Shown in pieces: positions 1 through 8,992 of a stretch of 64,000 nucleotides of DNA; position 1 is the first letter of the stretch; each line of letters starts with the position of its first letter. The notes beneath the pieces are model-generated. The model saw nothing but the letters and a program-made list of their open reading frames with translations, was not told the DNA's origin and did not search any database. The DNA is from Paucibacter sp. KBW04 (GTDB lineage Bacteria > Pseudomonadota > Gammaproteobacteria > Burkholderiales > Burkholderiaceae_C). The DNA lies in the NCBI RefSeq assembly GCF_003852425.1, contig NZ_QAJN01000017.1, positions 121,029-185,028 of the forward strand, given 5' to 3'. The position numbers and the translations under genes were made by a program.

Positions 1-325
1 GCACCGGCTTGGGCGGATCCAGCTTCACCAAAGGTCGGGCATTGCCTGCGGGCGCGCTTGGCGTTTTGCTGCCTGCCCCAGCGTCGCCTTTGGCGGGCGC
101 AGTCCCAGCTTGAGTAGACGCGCCTGACGGCCCTGCGCTGCTATTGCCTGGTGCGGAGGCCGCGGGGGTATTGCCGCCTGGCAGCAAGGAGCAGCCCGAC
201 ATCAAACCCGCCAATCCCAAGGCCAGGCTCAGGCACGCCAGTTGACGTGGCCAGTTCGGGCCTTGAGGCTGCCCCTTGCCGGCCCGGTCTTGTTCAGACC
301 TCGAATTCAGTTCAAAACAAGACAC
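1..325 (-). CDS. Putative lipoprotein, N-terminal part only (gene runs off the left edge)
   Basis: About 108 residues are visible. A GTG start at 325 is preceded by a GAGGGAAG ribosome site six bases away. After a charged lead (roughly 27 residues) comes a hydrophobic segment ending in LMSGC, which fits a lipoprotein signal with cysteine as the lipidated residue. The following stretch is low complexity, rich in Ala, Gly, Pro and Ser, as in flexible linkers of envelope lipoproteins. It starts 19 bp after the uvrC stop on the same strand, so the two may be co-transcribed. The functional domain lies outside the window and I cannot name the family. Confidence 0.6.
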   Translation of the reverse strand, partial: MSCFELNSRSEQDRAGKGQPQGPNWPRQLACLSLALGLAGLMSGCSLLPGGNTPAASAPGNSSAGPSGASTQAGTAPAKGDAGAGSKTPSAPAGNARPLVKLDPPKPV

Positions 326-344
326 GATGCTTCCCTCGTTCCAT

Positions 345-2387
345 TCAATGCAGCACACGATAAATTTCTTCGGCAAGTTCCTTTGAGATGCCTTTGACGC
401 TGGCAATCTCCTCCACACTCGCCTGAGCCACCCCTCGCACACCGCCAAAGCGCTGCAGCAGTTGGGCCCGCTTCTTCGGGCCTATGCCGTCCACATCCTC
501 CAGGCGCGAGCCACCCGTGCGCACAGCCGCCCGCTTGGCTCGCATGCCGGTGATGGCGAAGCGATGCGCCTCGTCGCGGATCTGCGCCACCAGCATCAAG
601 GCGGCCGAGTCACGACCCAGGCCTATCTTGGGGCGGCCATCGGCAAACACCAGCTCTTCCAAGCCAACCTTGCGACCCTCGCCCTTCTCCACGCCCACGA
701 TCAGGCTCAGGTCCAGGCCTAGCTCCTCGAACACCTCGCGCGCCATCGAGACCTGACCCCGCCCGCCGTCCACCAAGACCAGATCGGGCAAGCGCCCGGT
801 ACCGAGCTGCGCGGCCTCGGCCAGCTTGCTGTAGCGTCGGGTCAAGACCTGGCGCATGGCGGCATAGTCGTCGCCGCCGGTAATGCCTTCGATGTTGTAG
901 CGGCGGTACTCGCTGCTCTGCATCTGATGCGCCTCGAACACCACGCAGGAGGCCATGGTGGCCTCGCCCGCCGTGTGGCTGATGTCAAAGCACTCGATGC
1001 GGAAGCTGTTGATGTCCTCCACCGTCAGGTCCAGGGCATCGAGCAAGGCGCGGGTACGAGCCTGCTGCGAGCCCTCTTCCGAGAGCAGGCGCGCCAGGGC
1101 CAGTTCGGCGCCCTTGACGCACATCTCCTGCCAGATGCGGCGCTGGCCGCGCGGTTGCGCCTGAGTTGTGACCTTGTAGCCCGCCTGCTCGCTCAGCGCC
1201 TCGGCCAGGGATTCATCCACCGCCTCGCTCAACACGATCAGCGAAGGCACATGGGCATCCAAATAATGCTGGGCCATGAAGGCCTCCAGCACCTGGCGCT
1301 CGGGCGAGTAGTCGTCCGGCTGATCCTCCTCGGCCAAACGGGTGGCCGTGGCCTCTTCCACGTGTTTGGGGAAGTAGGCACGGTCGCCCAGATGGCGGCC
1401 ACCCCGTACCATGGCCAGGTTGACGCAGGCGCGCCCGCCTTGCACCTTGGCGGCCAGGATGTCGACATCGCGGTCCCGCCCGGTGGCGCTGTTCTCATCC
1501 ACCGACTGCTGTTGCAGCACCCGGGCCAAGGCCTGGATCTGATTGCGCACTTCGGCCGCCAACTCAAACTGCAGGGCGTCGGAGTAAGCCATCATCTGCG
1601 CTTGCAGGCCGTCCATCACCTCCTGGGTCTCGCCCAGCAAAAAGCGCTCGGCATTGCTGACATTGCGCGCGTAATCCGCCCCCTGCCCTTCGGGCACGCA
1701 GGGGCCGGAGCAACGGCGAATCTGGTAAAGCAAGCAGGGTCGGCTGCGGTTATTGAAGACCGTGTCTTCGCAGGTGCGCAGTTTGAAGACCTTTTGAATC
1801 AGCTGGATGGACTCCTTCACCGCCCAGGCGCTGGGGAAAGGCCCGAAATAGCGATGCCGCCTGTCCACCGCGCCGCGGTAATAGCTGATGCGCGGGTAGG
1901 CGTGGCCGCTGAGCTTGAGATAGGGGTAGCTCTTATCGTCCCTGAACAAGATATTGAACTTGGGGTTCAAGGCCTTGATCAGATTGTTTTCCAGCAGCAA
2001 GGCCTCCGCCTCGGTGCGCACCACCGTCGTGTCCAGGCGGGCGATGCGTGCCACCATCATGCCGATGCGGGTGCCACCATGGTCGCGCTGGAAGTAGCTG
2101 GAGACGCGCTTCTTCAGATGCTTGGCCTTGCCTACATACAAGACCTGATCCTGGGCGTCGAAATAGCGGTACACCCCCGGCAGCGCTGGCAGGGCGGCCA
2201 CCTGGGCCAGAATTTTTTCGCGGCCCGCCGAGGCGGCGGCTTCCATCTCAGCGACCCGCGCGGCTTCGGCGGCCTCCAGCAACTGGCGCTCTTGAGCCCA
2301 CTCGGCTTGTTTGCGAGCACCCAAGGCCGCCGCCTCGTCTTTCGGGTCCGCGGTATCGGGTATCGATGGCTTCTCTGACTCTTGCAT
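345..2387 (-). CDS. uvrC: UvrABC system protein C (excinuclease subunit)
   Basis: Nucleotide excision repair nuclease that makes both incisions around a lesion held by UvrB. The 680-residue product shows the GIY-YIG nuclease module (LPGVYRYF ... [17 protein letters not shown]), a central cysteine-rich stretch, a UVR (UvrB-binding) segment, the RNase H-like endonuclease core ([19 protein letters not shown]) and C-terminal helix-hairpin-helix repeats ([14 protein letters not shown]). The start at 2387 leaves about 60 charged, Ala/Glu-rich residues before the GIY-YIG domain, longer than in most UvrC. Methionine 48 (about 2246) is an alternative start; neither has a good ribosome site. It is divergent from earP with only 33 bp between starts. 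Confidence 0.95.
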   Translation of the reverse strand: MQESEKPSIPDTADPKDEAAALGARKQAEWAQERQLLEAAEAARVAEMEAAASAGREKILAQVAALPALPGVYRYFDAQDQVLYVGKAKHLKKRVSSYFQRDHGGTRIGMMVARIARLDTTVVRTEAEALLLENNLIKALNPKFNILFRDDKSYPYLKLSGHAYPRISYYRGAVDRRHRYFGPFPSAWAVKESIQLIQKVFKLRTCEDTVFNNRSRPCLLYQIRRCSGPCVPEGQGADYARNVSNAERFLLGETQEVMDGLQAQMMAYSDALQFELAAEVRNQIQALARVLQQQSVDENSATGRDRDVDILAAKVQGGRACVNLAMVRGGRHLGDRAYFPKHVEEATATRLAEEDQPDDYSPERQVLEAFMAQHYLDAHVPSLIVLSEAVDESLAEALSEQAGYKVTTQAQPRGQRRIWQEMCVKGAELALARLLSEEGSQQARTRALLDALDLTVEDINSFRIECFDISHTAGEATMASCVVFEAHQMQSSEYRRYNIEGITGGDDYAAMRQVLTRRYSKLAEAAQLGTGRLPDLVLVDGGRGQVSMAREVFEELGLDLSLIVGVEKGEGRKVGLEELVFADGRPKIGLGRDSAALMLVAQIRDEAHRFAITGMRAKRAAVRTGGSRLEDVDGIGPKKRAQLLQRFGGVRGVAQASVEEIASVKGISKELAEEIYRVLH

Positions 2388-2420
2388 AGGCCGGATTGTG
2401 CCGCCCTCGATAATCGCCCC

Positions 2421-3536
2421 ATGGGAAAGCAATGGGATTTGTTCTGCCGGGTGATCGATAACTTTGGCGATATCGGGGTGAGCTGGCGCTTGGCGCGCGA
2501 TCTCGCGACGCGGGGTGAGCAGGTGCGGCTCTGGCTGGACGATGCCTCGGCCCTGGCCTGGATGGCGCCCAGCGGCATCCCGCCAGGCATTGAGATCAAG
2601 CCCTGGCATCAAGCCACCCAAGCCCCGCTGATGCTGGCCCGAGCTTGCGATGTCCTCGTCGAGACCTTTGGCTGTGATCTCCCCGAAGCCTTTCTCAGCC
2701 AGATGGCCGCGCAGGCCGCAGGGGGGCATGCGCCGCAGTGGATCAATCTGGAATACCTCAGCGCCGAGCCCTATGTGGAACGCAGCCACGGCCTCAGTTC
2801 ACCCCAGTTCAGCGGGCCGGCAGCAGGTTTGAACAAGGTCTTCTTCTACCCCGGCTTCACCCAGCGCACCGGCGGCCTCTTGCGCGAGCCCGGCTTGCTG
2901 CAAGCACAGGCGGCGTTTGACCCGCAGGCCTGGTTGGCCGCTCAAGGCGTGGCGGACCAGGCAACAAGCGGCGAGCGTCTCGTCAGCCTATTCGCCTACC
3001 CGAATGCGCCACTGCCCCAGTTGATCGCGGCCTTGGCCGATAGACCCACCTTGCTGCTGGTTTGTGCCGGCCAGGTGCAGGCCGATCTGCAGAGCTTGAG
3101 CCTGCCAGCCACGCTGAGGCTGCATGCCCTGCCCTATCTCAGCCAGGATGATTTCGACCGCCTGCTCTGGGCCTGCGACCTCAATTTCGTACGCGGCGAG
3201 GATTCTTTCGTGCGGGCGCAATGGGCGGGCAAACCCTTTGTCTGGCAAATCTACTCACAGGACGACGGCGCCCACGGCCCCAAATTGGAGGCCTTTATGG
3301 ATCTGTGGCTGGCGCAAGCGCCTGCCGAGTTGGCTGCGCAGTGGCGGGCGGCCTGGCGGCGCTGGAATGGCCTGGCGCCTTATTCAAGCGCCGAACTTCT
3401 GACGCTGCCGCCAACGGACACCGGCAGCTCCGCCCTCGCCCATGCTCGCCAGTGGCGTGAAAATTTAGCCTCGCAGCCCGACTTACTCAGCCAACTCAGC
3501 GCGCATTTGCTAAAGCATTCGCACAAATCAAGTTAA
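2421..3536 (+). CDS. earP: EF-P arginine-32 rhamnosyltransferase EarP
   Basis: Glycosyltransferase that attaches rhamnose from dTDP-rhamnose to Arg32 of elongation factor P, which lets EF-P rescue ribosomes stalled on polyproline. The 371-residue product begins with the family hallmark [24 protein letters not shown]; the aspartates of DNFGD are the catalytic ones in characterised EarP. The C-terminal part has the nucleotide-sugar region [23 protein letters not shown]. The start at 2421 was chosen because homology begins at its first residues; a 13-residue upstream extension lacks support. The target gene efp follows at once on the same strand and encodes Arg32. Confidence 0.96.
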   Translation: MGKQWDLFCRVIDNFGDIGVSWRLARDLATRGEQVRLWLDDASALAWMAPSGIPPGIEIKPWHQATQAPLMLARACDVLVETFGCDLPEAFLSQMAAQAAGGHAPQWINLEYLSAEPYVERSHGLSSPQFSGPAAGLNKVFFYPGFTQRTGGLLREPGLLQAQAAFDPQAWLAAQGVADQATSGERLVSLFAYPNAPLPQLIAALADRPTLLLVCAGQVQADLQSLSLPATLRLHALPYLSQDDFDRLLWACDLNFVRGEDSFVRAQWAGKPFVWQIYSQDDGAHGPKLEAFMDLWLAQAPAELAAQWRAAWRRWNGLAPYSSAELLTLPPTDTGSSALAHARQWRENLASQPDLLSQLSAHLLKHSHKSS

Positions 3537-3654
3537 AATCTCGGGCTTTGCCGCGCCACGGGGAGTTTTTTGGCGCGCATTGTCGATGCAGCCGGTGGAA
3601 ATCTGAGCTCAAGTTCTCAGCCAAAAACCAGCACAAAGACAGTAGGCAATGAAT

Positions 3655-3717
3655 CCAATGCTGTATTGGCCAGGGGCATGAACCCAAGGCTGGGGCGATG
3701 AATCCTGCTGGATTCAT
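3655..3717 (+). repeat. Two small perfect hairpins in the earP-efp gap
   Basis: The 273-bp gap between earP and efp has no gene. It contains CCAAT-GCTGT-ATTGG (3655-3669) and ATGAATCC-TGCT-GGATTCAT (3698-3717), both perfect. The second overlaps a near direct repeat of AATGAATCC seen at 3649-3656. They lie 93-155 bases upstream of the efp start, so they would be in a long efp leader or flank its promoter. No U-tract follows either, so they do not look like intrinsic terminators. Function unknown. Confidence 0.5.
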
Positions 3718-3809
3718 TCACGAATTTGCACGAGCAAAAAAGTCGCCAGCTTGTTCCGTCCACCCAAGGCCACCCCGAAATACCTGTCCCTCCCAATATC
3801 GGAACACTC

Positions 3810-4364
3810 ATGAAGATCGCTCAAGAAATCCGCGCCGGCAACGTGATCATGCACGGCAAGGACCCCATGGTCGTGCTGAAGACTGAATACAGCCGTGGTG
3901 GCCGCAATGCCGCCACCGTGCGCATGAAGCTCAAGAGCCTGCTGAACAACTCCGGCACCGAAGTTGTGTTCAAGGCCGACGACAAGATGGACCAAATCAT
4001 CTTGGAGAAGAAGGACTGCACCTACACCTACTTCGCTGATCCGATGTATGTGTTCATGGACACCGAGTACAACCAGTTCGAAGTGGAAGCCGAGAACATG
4101 GGCGACGCCGTTTCCTACCTGGAAGACGGCATGGCCGTGGAAGTGGTGTTCTACGACGGCAAGGCCATCTCGGTTGAAATGCCCACCTCCGTGGTGCGTG
4201 AAGTGACCTGGACCGAACCCGCCGTCAAGGGTGACACCTCGGGCAAGGTGCTCAAGCCTGCCAAGATCGCGACCGGCTTCGAAATCCCCGTGCCCATCTT
4301 TGTGGCCCAAGGCGACAAGATCGAAATCGACACCCGCACCCACGAATACCGCAAGCGCGTCTAA
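3810..4364 (+). CDS. efp: Translation elongation factor P, arginine-type
   Basis: EF-P binds between the P and E sites and stimulates peptide bond formation at consecutive prolines. The 184-residue product has three beta-barrel domains. The domain I loop reads [15 protein letters not shown], placing arginine at position 32, the residue rhamnosylated by EarP. The lysine used in EpmA-type EF-P is absent. The ending ...[11 protein letters not shown] is typical. The ATG at 3810 gives the standard length. An intrinsic terminator follows at 4381. Upstream earP supplies the modifying enzyme, so the pair is a self-contained module. Confidence 0.98.
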   Translation: MKIAQEIRAGNVIMHGKDPMVVLKTEYSRGGRNAATVRMKLKSLLNNSGTEVVFKADDKMDQIILEKKDCTYTYFADPMYVFMDTEYNQFEVEAENMGDAVSYLEDGMAVEVVFYDGKAISVEMPTSVVREVTWTEPAVKGDTSGKVLKPAKIATGFEIPVPIFVAQGDKIEIDTRTHEYRKRV

Positions 4365-4380
4365 TCAACGCCAGCGTTTA

Positions 4381-4406
4381 AAAAGGCACCCTCGGGTGCC
4401 TTTTTT
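4381..4406. terminator. Bidirectional intrinsic terminator between efp and acetolactate synthase
   Basis: Perfect stem AAAAGGCACC (4381-4390), loop CTCG, GGTGCCTTTT (4395-4404), followed by more T. On the minus strand the A-run becomes a U-tract, so it can end both efp and the convergent acetolactate synthase gene. Confidence 0.9.
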
Positions 4407-4444
4407 CATGCCTGCCTCAGTTCGGGCAGCTCAGTTCAGCCACC

Positions 4445-6223
4445 TCAGTTCGGGCGGTACAAACGCCCCTTGGCCAACAAGACCTCGTCATGCCCGGCGC
4501 CCGCCGGAATCATGGGGAAACAGTTTTCCTCCGCCGCAACCTGCACATCGAGGAAAAAAGGCCCCACCGAATCCAGGCACTCGGCAATGGCCGCGTCCAG
4601 CTCCTCCAATCGCTCCACCCTTCTGGCCTGCCAGCCAAAGGCGCGGGCCAGGGCCACAAAGTCAGGCAAAGCCTCGGTATAGCTGTGGCTGTAGCGCCCG
4701 CCATGGATCAGCTCCTGCCATTGCCTGACCATGCCCATGCGCCCGTTATTGCTGAGCACGAGCTTGACGGGCAAGCGGTGCTGCACGGCGGTCGACAGCT
4801 CCTGAATATTCATCAGCACCGAAGCATCGCCGCTGACGCAAACGACCAAGGCCTGCGGATGGGCGACCTGAGCGCCGATGGCGGCCGGCAGGCCGTAGCC
4901 CATGGTGCCCGCGCCGCCCGAGGTGAGCCAGCGGCGCGGCCGCTCAAACTGCAAGTGCTGGGCCGCCCACATCTGGTGCTGGCCCACATCGGTGCTGACG
5001 ATGGCCTCGCGCGGGCCAAGCGCCGCCTGCAGTTGACGCATCAGGCGCTGAGGCAAGACCTGACCCTCGGGGGCACTCTCATCCACCCCTAACGAATCTT
5101 GCGCCCGCCACACGCCAATCTGCGACCACCAGGCGCTTAGATCCTGGCCTCGCCCGCCCCGCGCTTGCAGGCTCGCCTCCAGGGCCTGCAGGCTGGCCAG
5201 GCAATCGCCCACCAAGGCCACATCGGCGTGCCGGACCTTGCCGATCTGGCGAGGCTCCACATCCAGATGAATCACCCGGGCGTCGGGGCTGAAGCGATCC
5301 AGACGGCCGGTGACACGATCATCAAAACGCGCGCCCACACAGACGATCAGGTCTGCGTGGTGCATGGCCAGATTCGCCTCCAGGCTGCCGTGCATGCCCA
5401 GCATGCCGAGGTACTGCGGATCCGAGGCCGGGAAGGCGCCCAAGCCCATCAGCGTCAAGGTGCAAGGCGCATGCAGGGCGCGGGCCAGGCGGCTGAAGGC
5501 GGCGCAGGCGGCATCGCCGGAGTTGATCAAGCCACCGCCGCCATAGAACACCGGGCGGCGGGCGGTGAGCAGCAAGTCTAATGCGGCGGCAATCGAATCG
5601 CTCTGCGGAGCACGTGCTGCGAGAGGAGGATCCGACTGCAGCTGCGCAATCTCACCCTCGCCTCGCAGCGCCTGCTGCAAGTCCTTGGGGAAGTCCAACA
5701 AAACCGGGCCCGGCCGCGCCGAGCAGGCATGCTGAAAGGCCTCGCTCACCAGGGCCTCGATGTGGGCCACCGAGCGGATTTGTGCATTCCAGCGCGTCAC
5801 CGGGCGAGACAGGCCCAGGGCGTCGCACTCCTGAAACGCGTCCGTGCCGATGGCGGCGGTGGCGACCTGGCCGCTGATGCACAGCACCGGGATGGAGTCG
5901 CAAAAAGCATCCAGCAGACCGGTCACGGTATTGCTCATACCCGGCCCCGAGGTCACAAAGACCACCCCCACCCGCCCCGTGCTGCGGGCATAGCCTTCGG
6001 CCGCATGAACGGCGGCCTGCTCATGGCGCACCAGCACATGGCGCAGGCGCGACTCGGCATACAGGGCGTCGTAAAGCGGGAGGACGGCACCGCCGGGGTA
6101 GCCGAACACGGTGTCCACACCGAGCGCTAGCAAGGCGGCGATCAGGCGCTGAGCGCCATTGGCATTGCACTCAATCGGCCCGGCCGCTGTGTCGGAAGAT
6201 GTTTCTTGTAAAGGCTTGCTCAT
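4445..6223 (-). CDS. ilvB: Acetolactate synthase, catalytic (large) subunit
   Basis: TPP- and FAD-dependent enzyme condensing two pyruvates, or pyruvate and 2-ketobutyrate, in branched-chain amino acid synthesis. The 592-residue product carries the N-terminal TPP domain with the catalytic glutamate ([18 protein letters not shown]), the central FAD-type domain and the C-terminal TPP-binding motif. That motif reads [13 protein letters not shown]...LSNN, with Ala in place of the third residue of GDG; some bona fide IlvB proteins have this. No small regulatory subunit gene is adjacent. It is divergent from an Lrp/AsnC regulator, which probably controls it. Another TPP enzyme of the family (a catabolic AlsS type) cannot be fully excluded. 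Confidence 0.88.
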   Translation of the reverse strand: MSKPLQETSSDTAAGPIECNANGAQRLIAALLALGVDTVFGYPGGAVLPLYDALYAESRLRHVLVRHEQAAVHAAEGYARSTGRVGVVFVTSGPGMSNTVTGLLDAFCDSIPVLCISGQVATAAIGTDAFQECDALGLSRPVTRWNAQIRSVAHIEALVSEAFQHACSARPGPVLLDFPKDLQQALRGEGEIAQLQSDPPLAARAPQSDSIAAALDLLLTARRPVFYGGGGLINSGDAACAAFSRLARALHAPCTLTLMGLGAFPASDPQYLGMLGMHGSLEANLAMHHADLIVCVGARFDDRVTGRLDRFSPDARVIHLDVEPRQIGKVRHADVALVGDCLASLQALEASLQARGGRGQDLSAWWSQIGVWRAQDSLGVDESAPEGQVLPQRLMRQLQAALGPREAIVSTDVGQHQMWAAQHLQFERPRRWLTSGGAGTMGYGLPAAIGAQVAHPQALVVCVSGDASVLMNIQELSTAVQHRLPVKLVLSNNGRMGMVRQWQELIHGGRYSHSYTEALPDFVALARAFGWQARRVERLEELDAAIAECLDSVGPFFLDVQVAAEENCFPMIPAGAGHDEVLLAKGRLYRPN

Positions 6224-6259
6224 GCCCTCACTGTGCCCGGCATGAGGCGGTAAAGGCTG

Positions 6260-6312
6260 CTGAATTTTCCAGCACCAAACTAAAATTCAGAAAATCCTTC
6301 TGAATTTCCTGG
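6260..6312. promoter_or_regulatory. Candidate Lrp-family operator (three half-sites)
   Basis: Within the 97-bp divergent gap, CTGAATTTT (6260-6268) and AAAATTCAG (6282-6290) form a perfect 9-bp inverted repeat with a 13-bp spacer. A third copy, CTGAATTTCC, sits at 6300-6309, 40 bp from the first, and ends only eleven bases before the regulator start. Lrp/AsnC proteins bind such AT-rich repeated sites as oligomers. Site and gene order suggest control of both the acetolactate synthase gene and the regulator itself. Confidence 0.6.
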
Positions 6313-6320
6313 AAACCACA

Positions 6321-6788
6321 GTGAAACTGGACAAATTCGATCTCGCCATCCTCAAGGCTTTGCAGCAAGACGCGCGCATCAGCCTGCAAGAACTCAGCAG
6401 CCAGGTGGGCCTGACCAGCTCACCCTGCTGGAGCCGCATCAAGCGCATGGAAGATGACGGGGTGATCGAGGGCTACTCGGTGCGGGTCAATGCCGCCAAG
6501 GTGGGCCTGGCCGACACGGTGATCGTGCAGGTCACCCTGGACAATCATTCGGACGAGGCCTTGTTCGAGTTTGGCCGCGCTTTGGAGCAAATCCCCGAGG
6601 TGCTGGAAGCCTTCCTGGTCTCGGGTGACTACGACTACTACGTGCGCATCGCCGTGGCCGACACCCGTGACTACGAGCGCCTGCTGCGCGAGCGGCTCTA
6701 CAAAATCCCAGGCATACGGCACAGCAAGTCCAGCTTTGTGCTGCGCCAGCTCAAGCAAAGCCAGCTGCCCCTGCGCTGGCCGAATTGA
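6321..6788 (+). CDS. Lrp/AsnC-family transcriptional regulator
   Basis: 155 residues: an N-terminal helix-turn-helix (DLAILKALQQDARISLQELSSQVGLTSSPCWSRIKRMEDDGVI) and a C-terminal RAM ligand/oligomerisation domain (GDYDYYVRIAVADTRDYERLL). The family senses amino acids, often leucine or another product of the regulated pathway. It is divergently placed to the acetolactate synthase gene and its own start lies next to a repeated operator. Branched-chain amino acid control is therefore likely but unproven. Its stop abuts the stop of the convergent gene at 6789 with no gap. Confidence 0.9.
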   Translation: MKLDKFDLAILKALQQDARISLQELSSQVGLTSSPCWSRIKRMEDDGVIEGYSVRVNAAKVGLADTVIVQVTLDNHSDEALFEFGRALEQIPEVLEAFLVSGDYDYYVRIAVADTRDYERLLRERLYKIPGIRHSKSSFVLRQLKQSQLPLRWPN

Positions 6789-7151
6789 TCAGGCCTTGTT
6801 GAGCTTTTTTCCGGCCTTCGCGGTCTTGCCGCCCGCCTTGCCAGATTTGGCTTGAGACTTTTTGCTGGCCTTGCCGGGCTTTTTGGCCGTGGCCTTTTTG
6901 CCTGCGCTCTTCTTGCTGGCCGCGGCCTGCTTGGACTTGGCCTTGCTCTTGGCATGGGCCGAACTCTTGGCCGCAGCCTGCTTCTTCTCGACCGGAGCCT
7001 GGGCCGCTGCCGGGTCAATCGCGCGACCCGCCACGGCCGGCGGCAGGGGCTGAGCCTGCTGTTGCGCCGGTTGCGGCGGCGGCAGTTGTTGGGCCAGAGC
7101 GAGGCTGCAAGCCAAGCTTGCCAGGGTCAGAGCGAAGATTTTCTTTTTCAT
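6789..7151 (-). CDS. Exported Lys/Ala-rich (histone H1-like) small protein
   Basis: 120 residues. Residues 1-20 form a clear Sec signal peptide (MKKKIFALTLASLACSLALA). A Pro/Gln-rich part (QLPPPQPAQQQAQPLPP) follows, then from about residue 55 to the end a highly basic Lys/Ala/Ser tail made of short units such as SKAKSKQAAASKK and AGKKATAKK. The tail resembles eukaryotic H1 and the C-terminal tails of bacterial nucleoid proteins, but the signal peptide sends it to the periplasm or beyond. No known domain recognised; a role in binding nucleic acid, LPS or another polyanion is only a guess. Confidence 0.7.
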   Translation of the reverse strand: MKKKIFALTLASLACSLALAQQLPPPQPAQQQAQPLPPAVAGRAIDPAAAQAPVEKKQAAAKSSAHAKSKAKSKQAAASKKSAGKKATAKKPGKASKKSQAKSGKAGGKTAKAGKKLNKA

Positions 7152-7200
7152 CAGGAGCGGAAGTTGGGATTGCTATAGCTCCTGATTCTAGGCTCGCCCC

Positions 7201-8046
7201 TCAGTTGAACTCGCCCTGCCGCAACCACTTGGTCGCCACCCATTTTTCACCCTCGCGCACCGGCGCGCCGCCGTGCAAGGTTTTGGTCCGAGGGTGCGGG
7301 CTGTCATAGCTGAAAAAGACGGCATTGCCCTTGACCGGCGAGACCGCCAGATTGACATCCGGGAAGGTGGTCGCGCCGCCCGCCTGGGGCGTGTTCAGGT
7401 ACATCACCAAGGTGCCCACGCGCTGACCGCCGCGCTCCAGAATCGCTGGCGTGGCGCCATGCTCGGGGTCGAAGTAGTCGTAATGCGGCTGGTACTCGGC
7501 ACCGGGGCGGTAATGCAGCACTTGCAAGCCCTCACCGTAAATCACCGGCCAGTTCAGCAGCTTGGCGATGCGTGTTTCGACCCGGCGGACGATCTCGCTC
7601 TCACCACGCGCGAAGAACATGCCGTCGCTGGTGCGCGCCGTGTTGACCTCGCTGCCAACAGCGGAATCGGCCACCGTTTCGGAGCGACTCAGGCGGCTGC
7701 GCGCTTGCGCCACCAGCTCATCGCATTCCGCCTCGCTGAGCAGGCCGCCAAACACCAGCACCCGCGGCTGGGCCATGCTCAGCAAGACATGGATGCAATG
7801 CCCGTCGATCTCAATCTGGGTCTGACCGCCCGACAAATCGGGCTCGGGCACGCTGCCACTGGGCGCGATAGAGACCACGGGCGGCAAGACCTGGCCACTC
7901 GCCACCTCCAACAAGGCCTGCTCGGCCACATCGGTGGTCCAGCCACTGGCCCGCATCGCGGCCTTGAGCTGCTCAGGCGTGTAGCCCTCCTGCAACTGCG
8001 CGGCGATCCAGCTGCGCACTTCGGCGGTGATCATTTGCACGGCCAT
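7201..8046 (-). CDS. 2-oxoglutarate/Fe(II) prolyl 4-hydroxylase-like oxygenase
   Basis: 281 residues. Residues 1-50 form a UBA-like helical segment. The C-terminal half is a P4H-type double-stranded beta-helix with iron ligands His188 and Asp190 (HYD), distal His258 (TLHGG) and the 2-oxoglutarate lysine 268 (EKWVATKW). Bacterial members hydroxylate prolyl residues of proteins; the substrate here is unknown. EF-Tu and other translation factors are precedents in related bacteria. The ATG at 8046 has an AGGA ribosome site. It lies 29 bp after yaaA on the same strand, so the two may form an operon. Confidence 0.85.
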   Translation of the reverse strand: MAVQMITAEVRSWIAAQLQEGYTPEQLKAAMRASGWTTDVAEQALLEVASGQVLPPVVSIAPSGSVPEPDLSGGQTQIEIDGHCIHVLLSMAQPRVLVFGGLLSEAECDELVAQARSRLSRSETVADSAVGSEVNTARTSDGMFFARGESEIVRRVETRIAKLLNWPVIYGEGLQVLHYRPGAEYQPHYDYFDPEHGATPAILERGGQRVGTLVMYLNTPQAGGATTFPDVNLAVSPVKGNAVFFSYDSPHPRTKTLHGGAPVREGEKWVATKWLRQGEFN

Positions 8047-8075
8047 GGGTGTTTCCTTCGTTTCCTCGTTGGTTT

Positions 8076-8858
8076 TCAGGCCAGGCGGCGGCGGAACAGC
8101 AGGCGCTCAGGCGTGGATTGCTCGGGCGCGTAGGCATAGCCCTCGAGATCAAATCCTTGCAGCCCGGCCGGCGTGTCGATCCGCTGAGTGATGGCGTAAC
8201 GCGCCATCAAGCCACGGGCGCGCTTGGCGAAAAAGCTGATGATTTTGTACTGCCCGTTCTTCCAGTCCTCGAACTGGCATTCGATCACCCGGGGCTTCAA
8301 GCAACGCCTGTCCACCGCCTTGAAGTACTCCTGCGAAGCCAGGTTGACGATCACCGGCACCTGGGCAGCCGCGGCCTTGGCATTCAGATGCTCGGCCAGG
8401 CGATCGCCCCAGAAGTGGTAGAGATTGCCACCCGCTGGGTTGGCCAGGCGCGTGCCCATTTCCAGGCGGTAGGGTTGGAGCAGATCCAGCGGCCGCAACA
8501 CCCCGTACAGGCCCGAAAGTATGGCCAGATGCTGCTGGGCCCAGGCCAGCTGCTCCAGGCTCAAGGTCTTGGCCGAGAGCCCGCCGTACACATCGCCATC
8601 AAAGGCAAAGGCCGCCGGCTTGCTATTGGCGTGGCTGAACTTCGGAACCCAGCTTTGATAGCGATCCACATTGAGCCGAGAGAGATCTTCAGAAAGATGC
8701 ATCAGCGCAGCCACATCCGCGGGCGTCTTTTGCTTCAGGATCTGAATCAACTCGCTGGACTGCGAGATGAATTGAGGCTGGGTAGCCAGGGCTTGCACCG
8801 TAGGCGGCGTGGGCGTTTCGTAGTCCAGAGCCTTGGCTGGAGAGATCAGATAGAGCAT
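8076..8858 (-). CDS. yaaA: Peroxide stress protein YaaA (UPF0246/DUF328)
   Basis: 260 residues beginning MLYLISPAKALDYETP, the standard start of the family. In E. coli YaaA lowers free iron and protects DNA under hydrogen peroxide stress. Conserved stretches seen include PLDLLQPYRLEMGTRL and VIECQFEDWKNGQYKIISFFAKRARGLMARY. An upstream in-frame ATG at 8879 was rejected because homology starts at 8858 and the upstream codon has no ribosome site. The neighbour downstream is an Fe(II) oxygenase; a link through iron homeostasis is speculative. Confidence 0.92.
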   Translation of the reverse strand: MLYLISPAKALDYETPTPPTVQALATQPQFISQSSELIQILKQKTPADVAALMHLSEDLSRLNVDRYQSWVPKFSHANSKPAAFAFDGDVYGGLSAKTLSLEQLAWAQQHLAILSGLYGVLRPLDLLQPYRLEMGTRLANPAGGNLYHFWGDRLAEHLNAKAAAAQVPVIVNLASQEYFKAVDRRCLKPRVIECQFEDWKNGQYKIISFFAKRARGLMARYAITQRIDTPAGLQGFDLEGYAYAPEQSTPERLLFRRRLA

Positions 8859-8935
8859 CGCGTCATTTTCACCCGGCAAGGGAAAGGCGGGGCCGGGCTT
8901 GCCGGTTCAAGGTGCGCAGGCCGACAAGACCCGCA

Positions 8936-8961
8936 TGAAAAAACCCGCCGCAGCGGGTTTT
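8936..8961 (-). terminator. Intrinsic terminator downstream of the tolC-like gene
   Basis: AAACCCGC-CGCA-GCGGGTTT stem with an A-run at 8938-8943. On the minus strand this becomes a GC hairpin followed by six U residues, 30 bases past the stop of the outer-membrane channel gene. Confidence 0.85.
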
Positions 8962-8992
8962 GGAGGAGTGCTTGTAAAGCTCGCTGCGGTGT

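Noticed and set aside
927..2378. 483-residue plus-strand frame inside uvrC
   Set aside because: Antisense shadow of uvrC; no homology seen.
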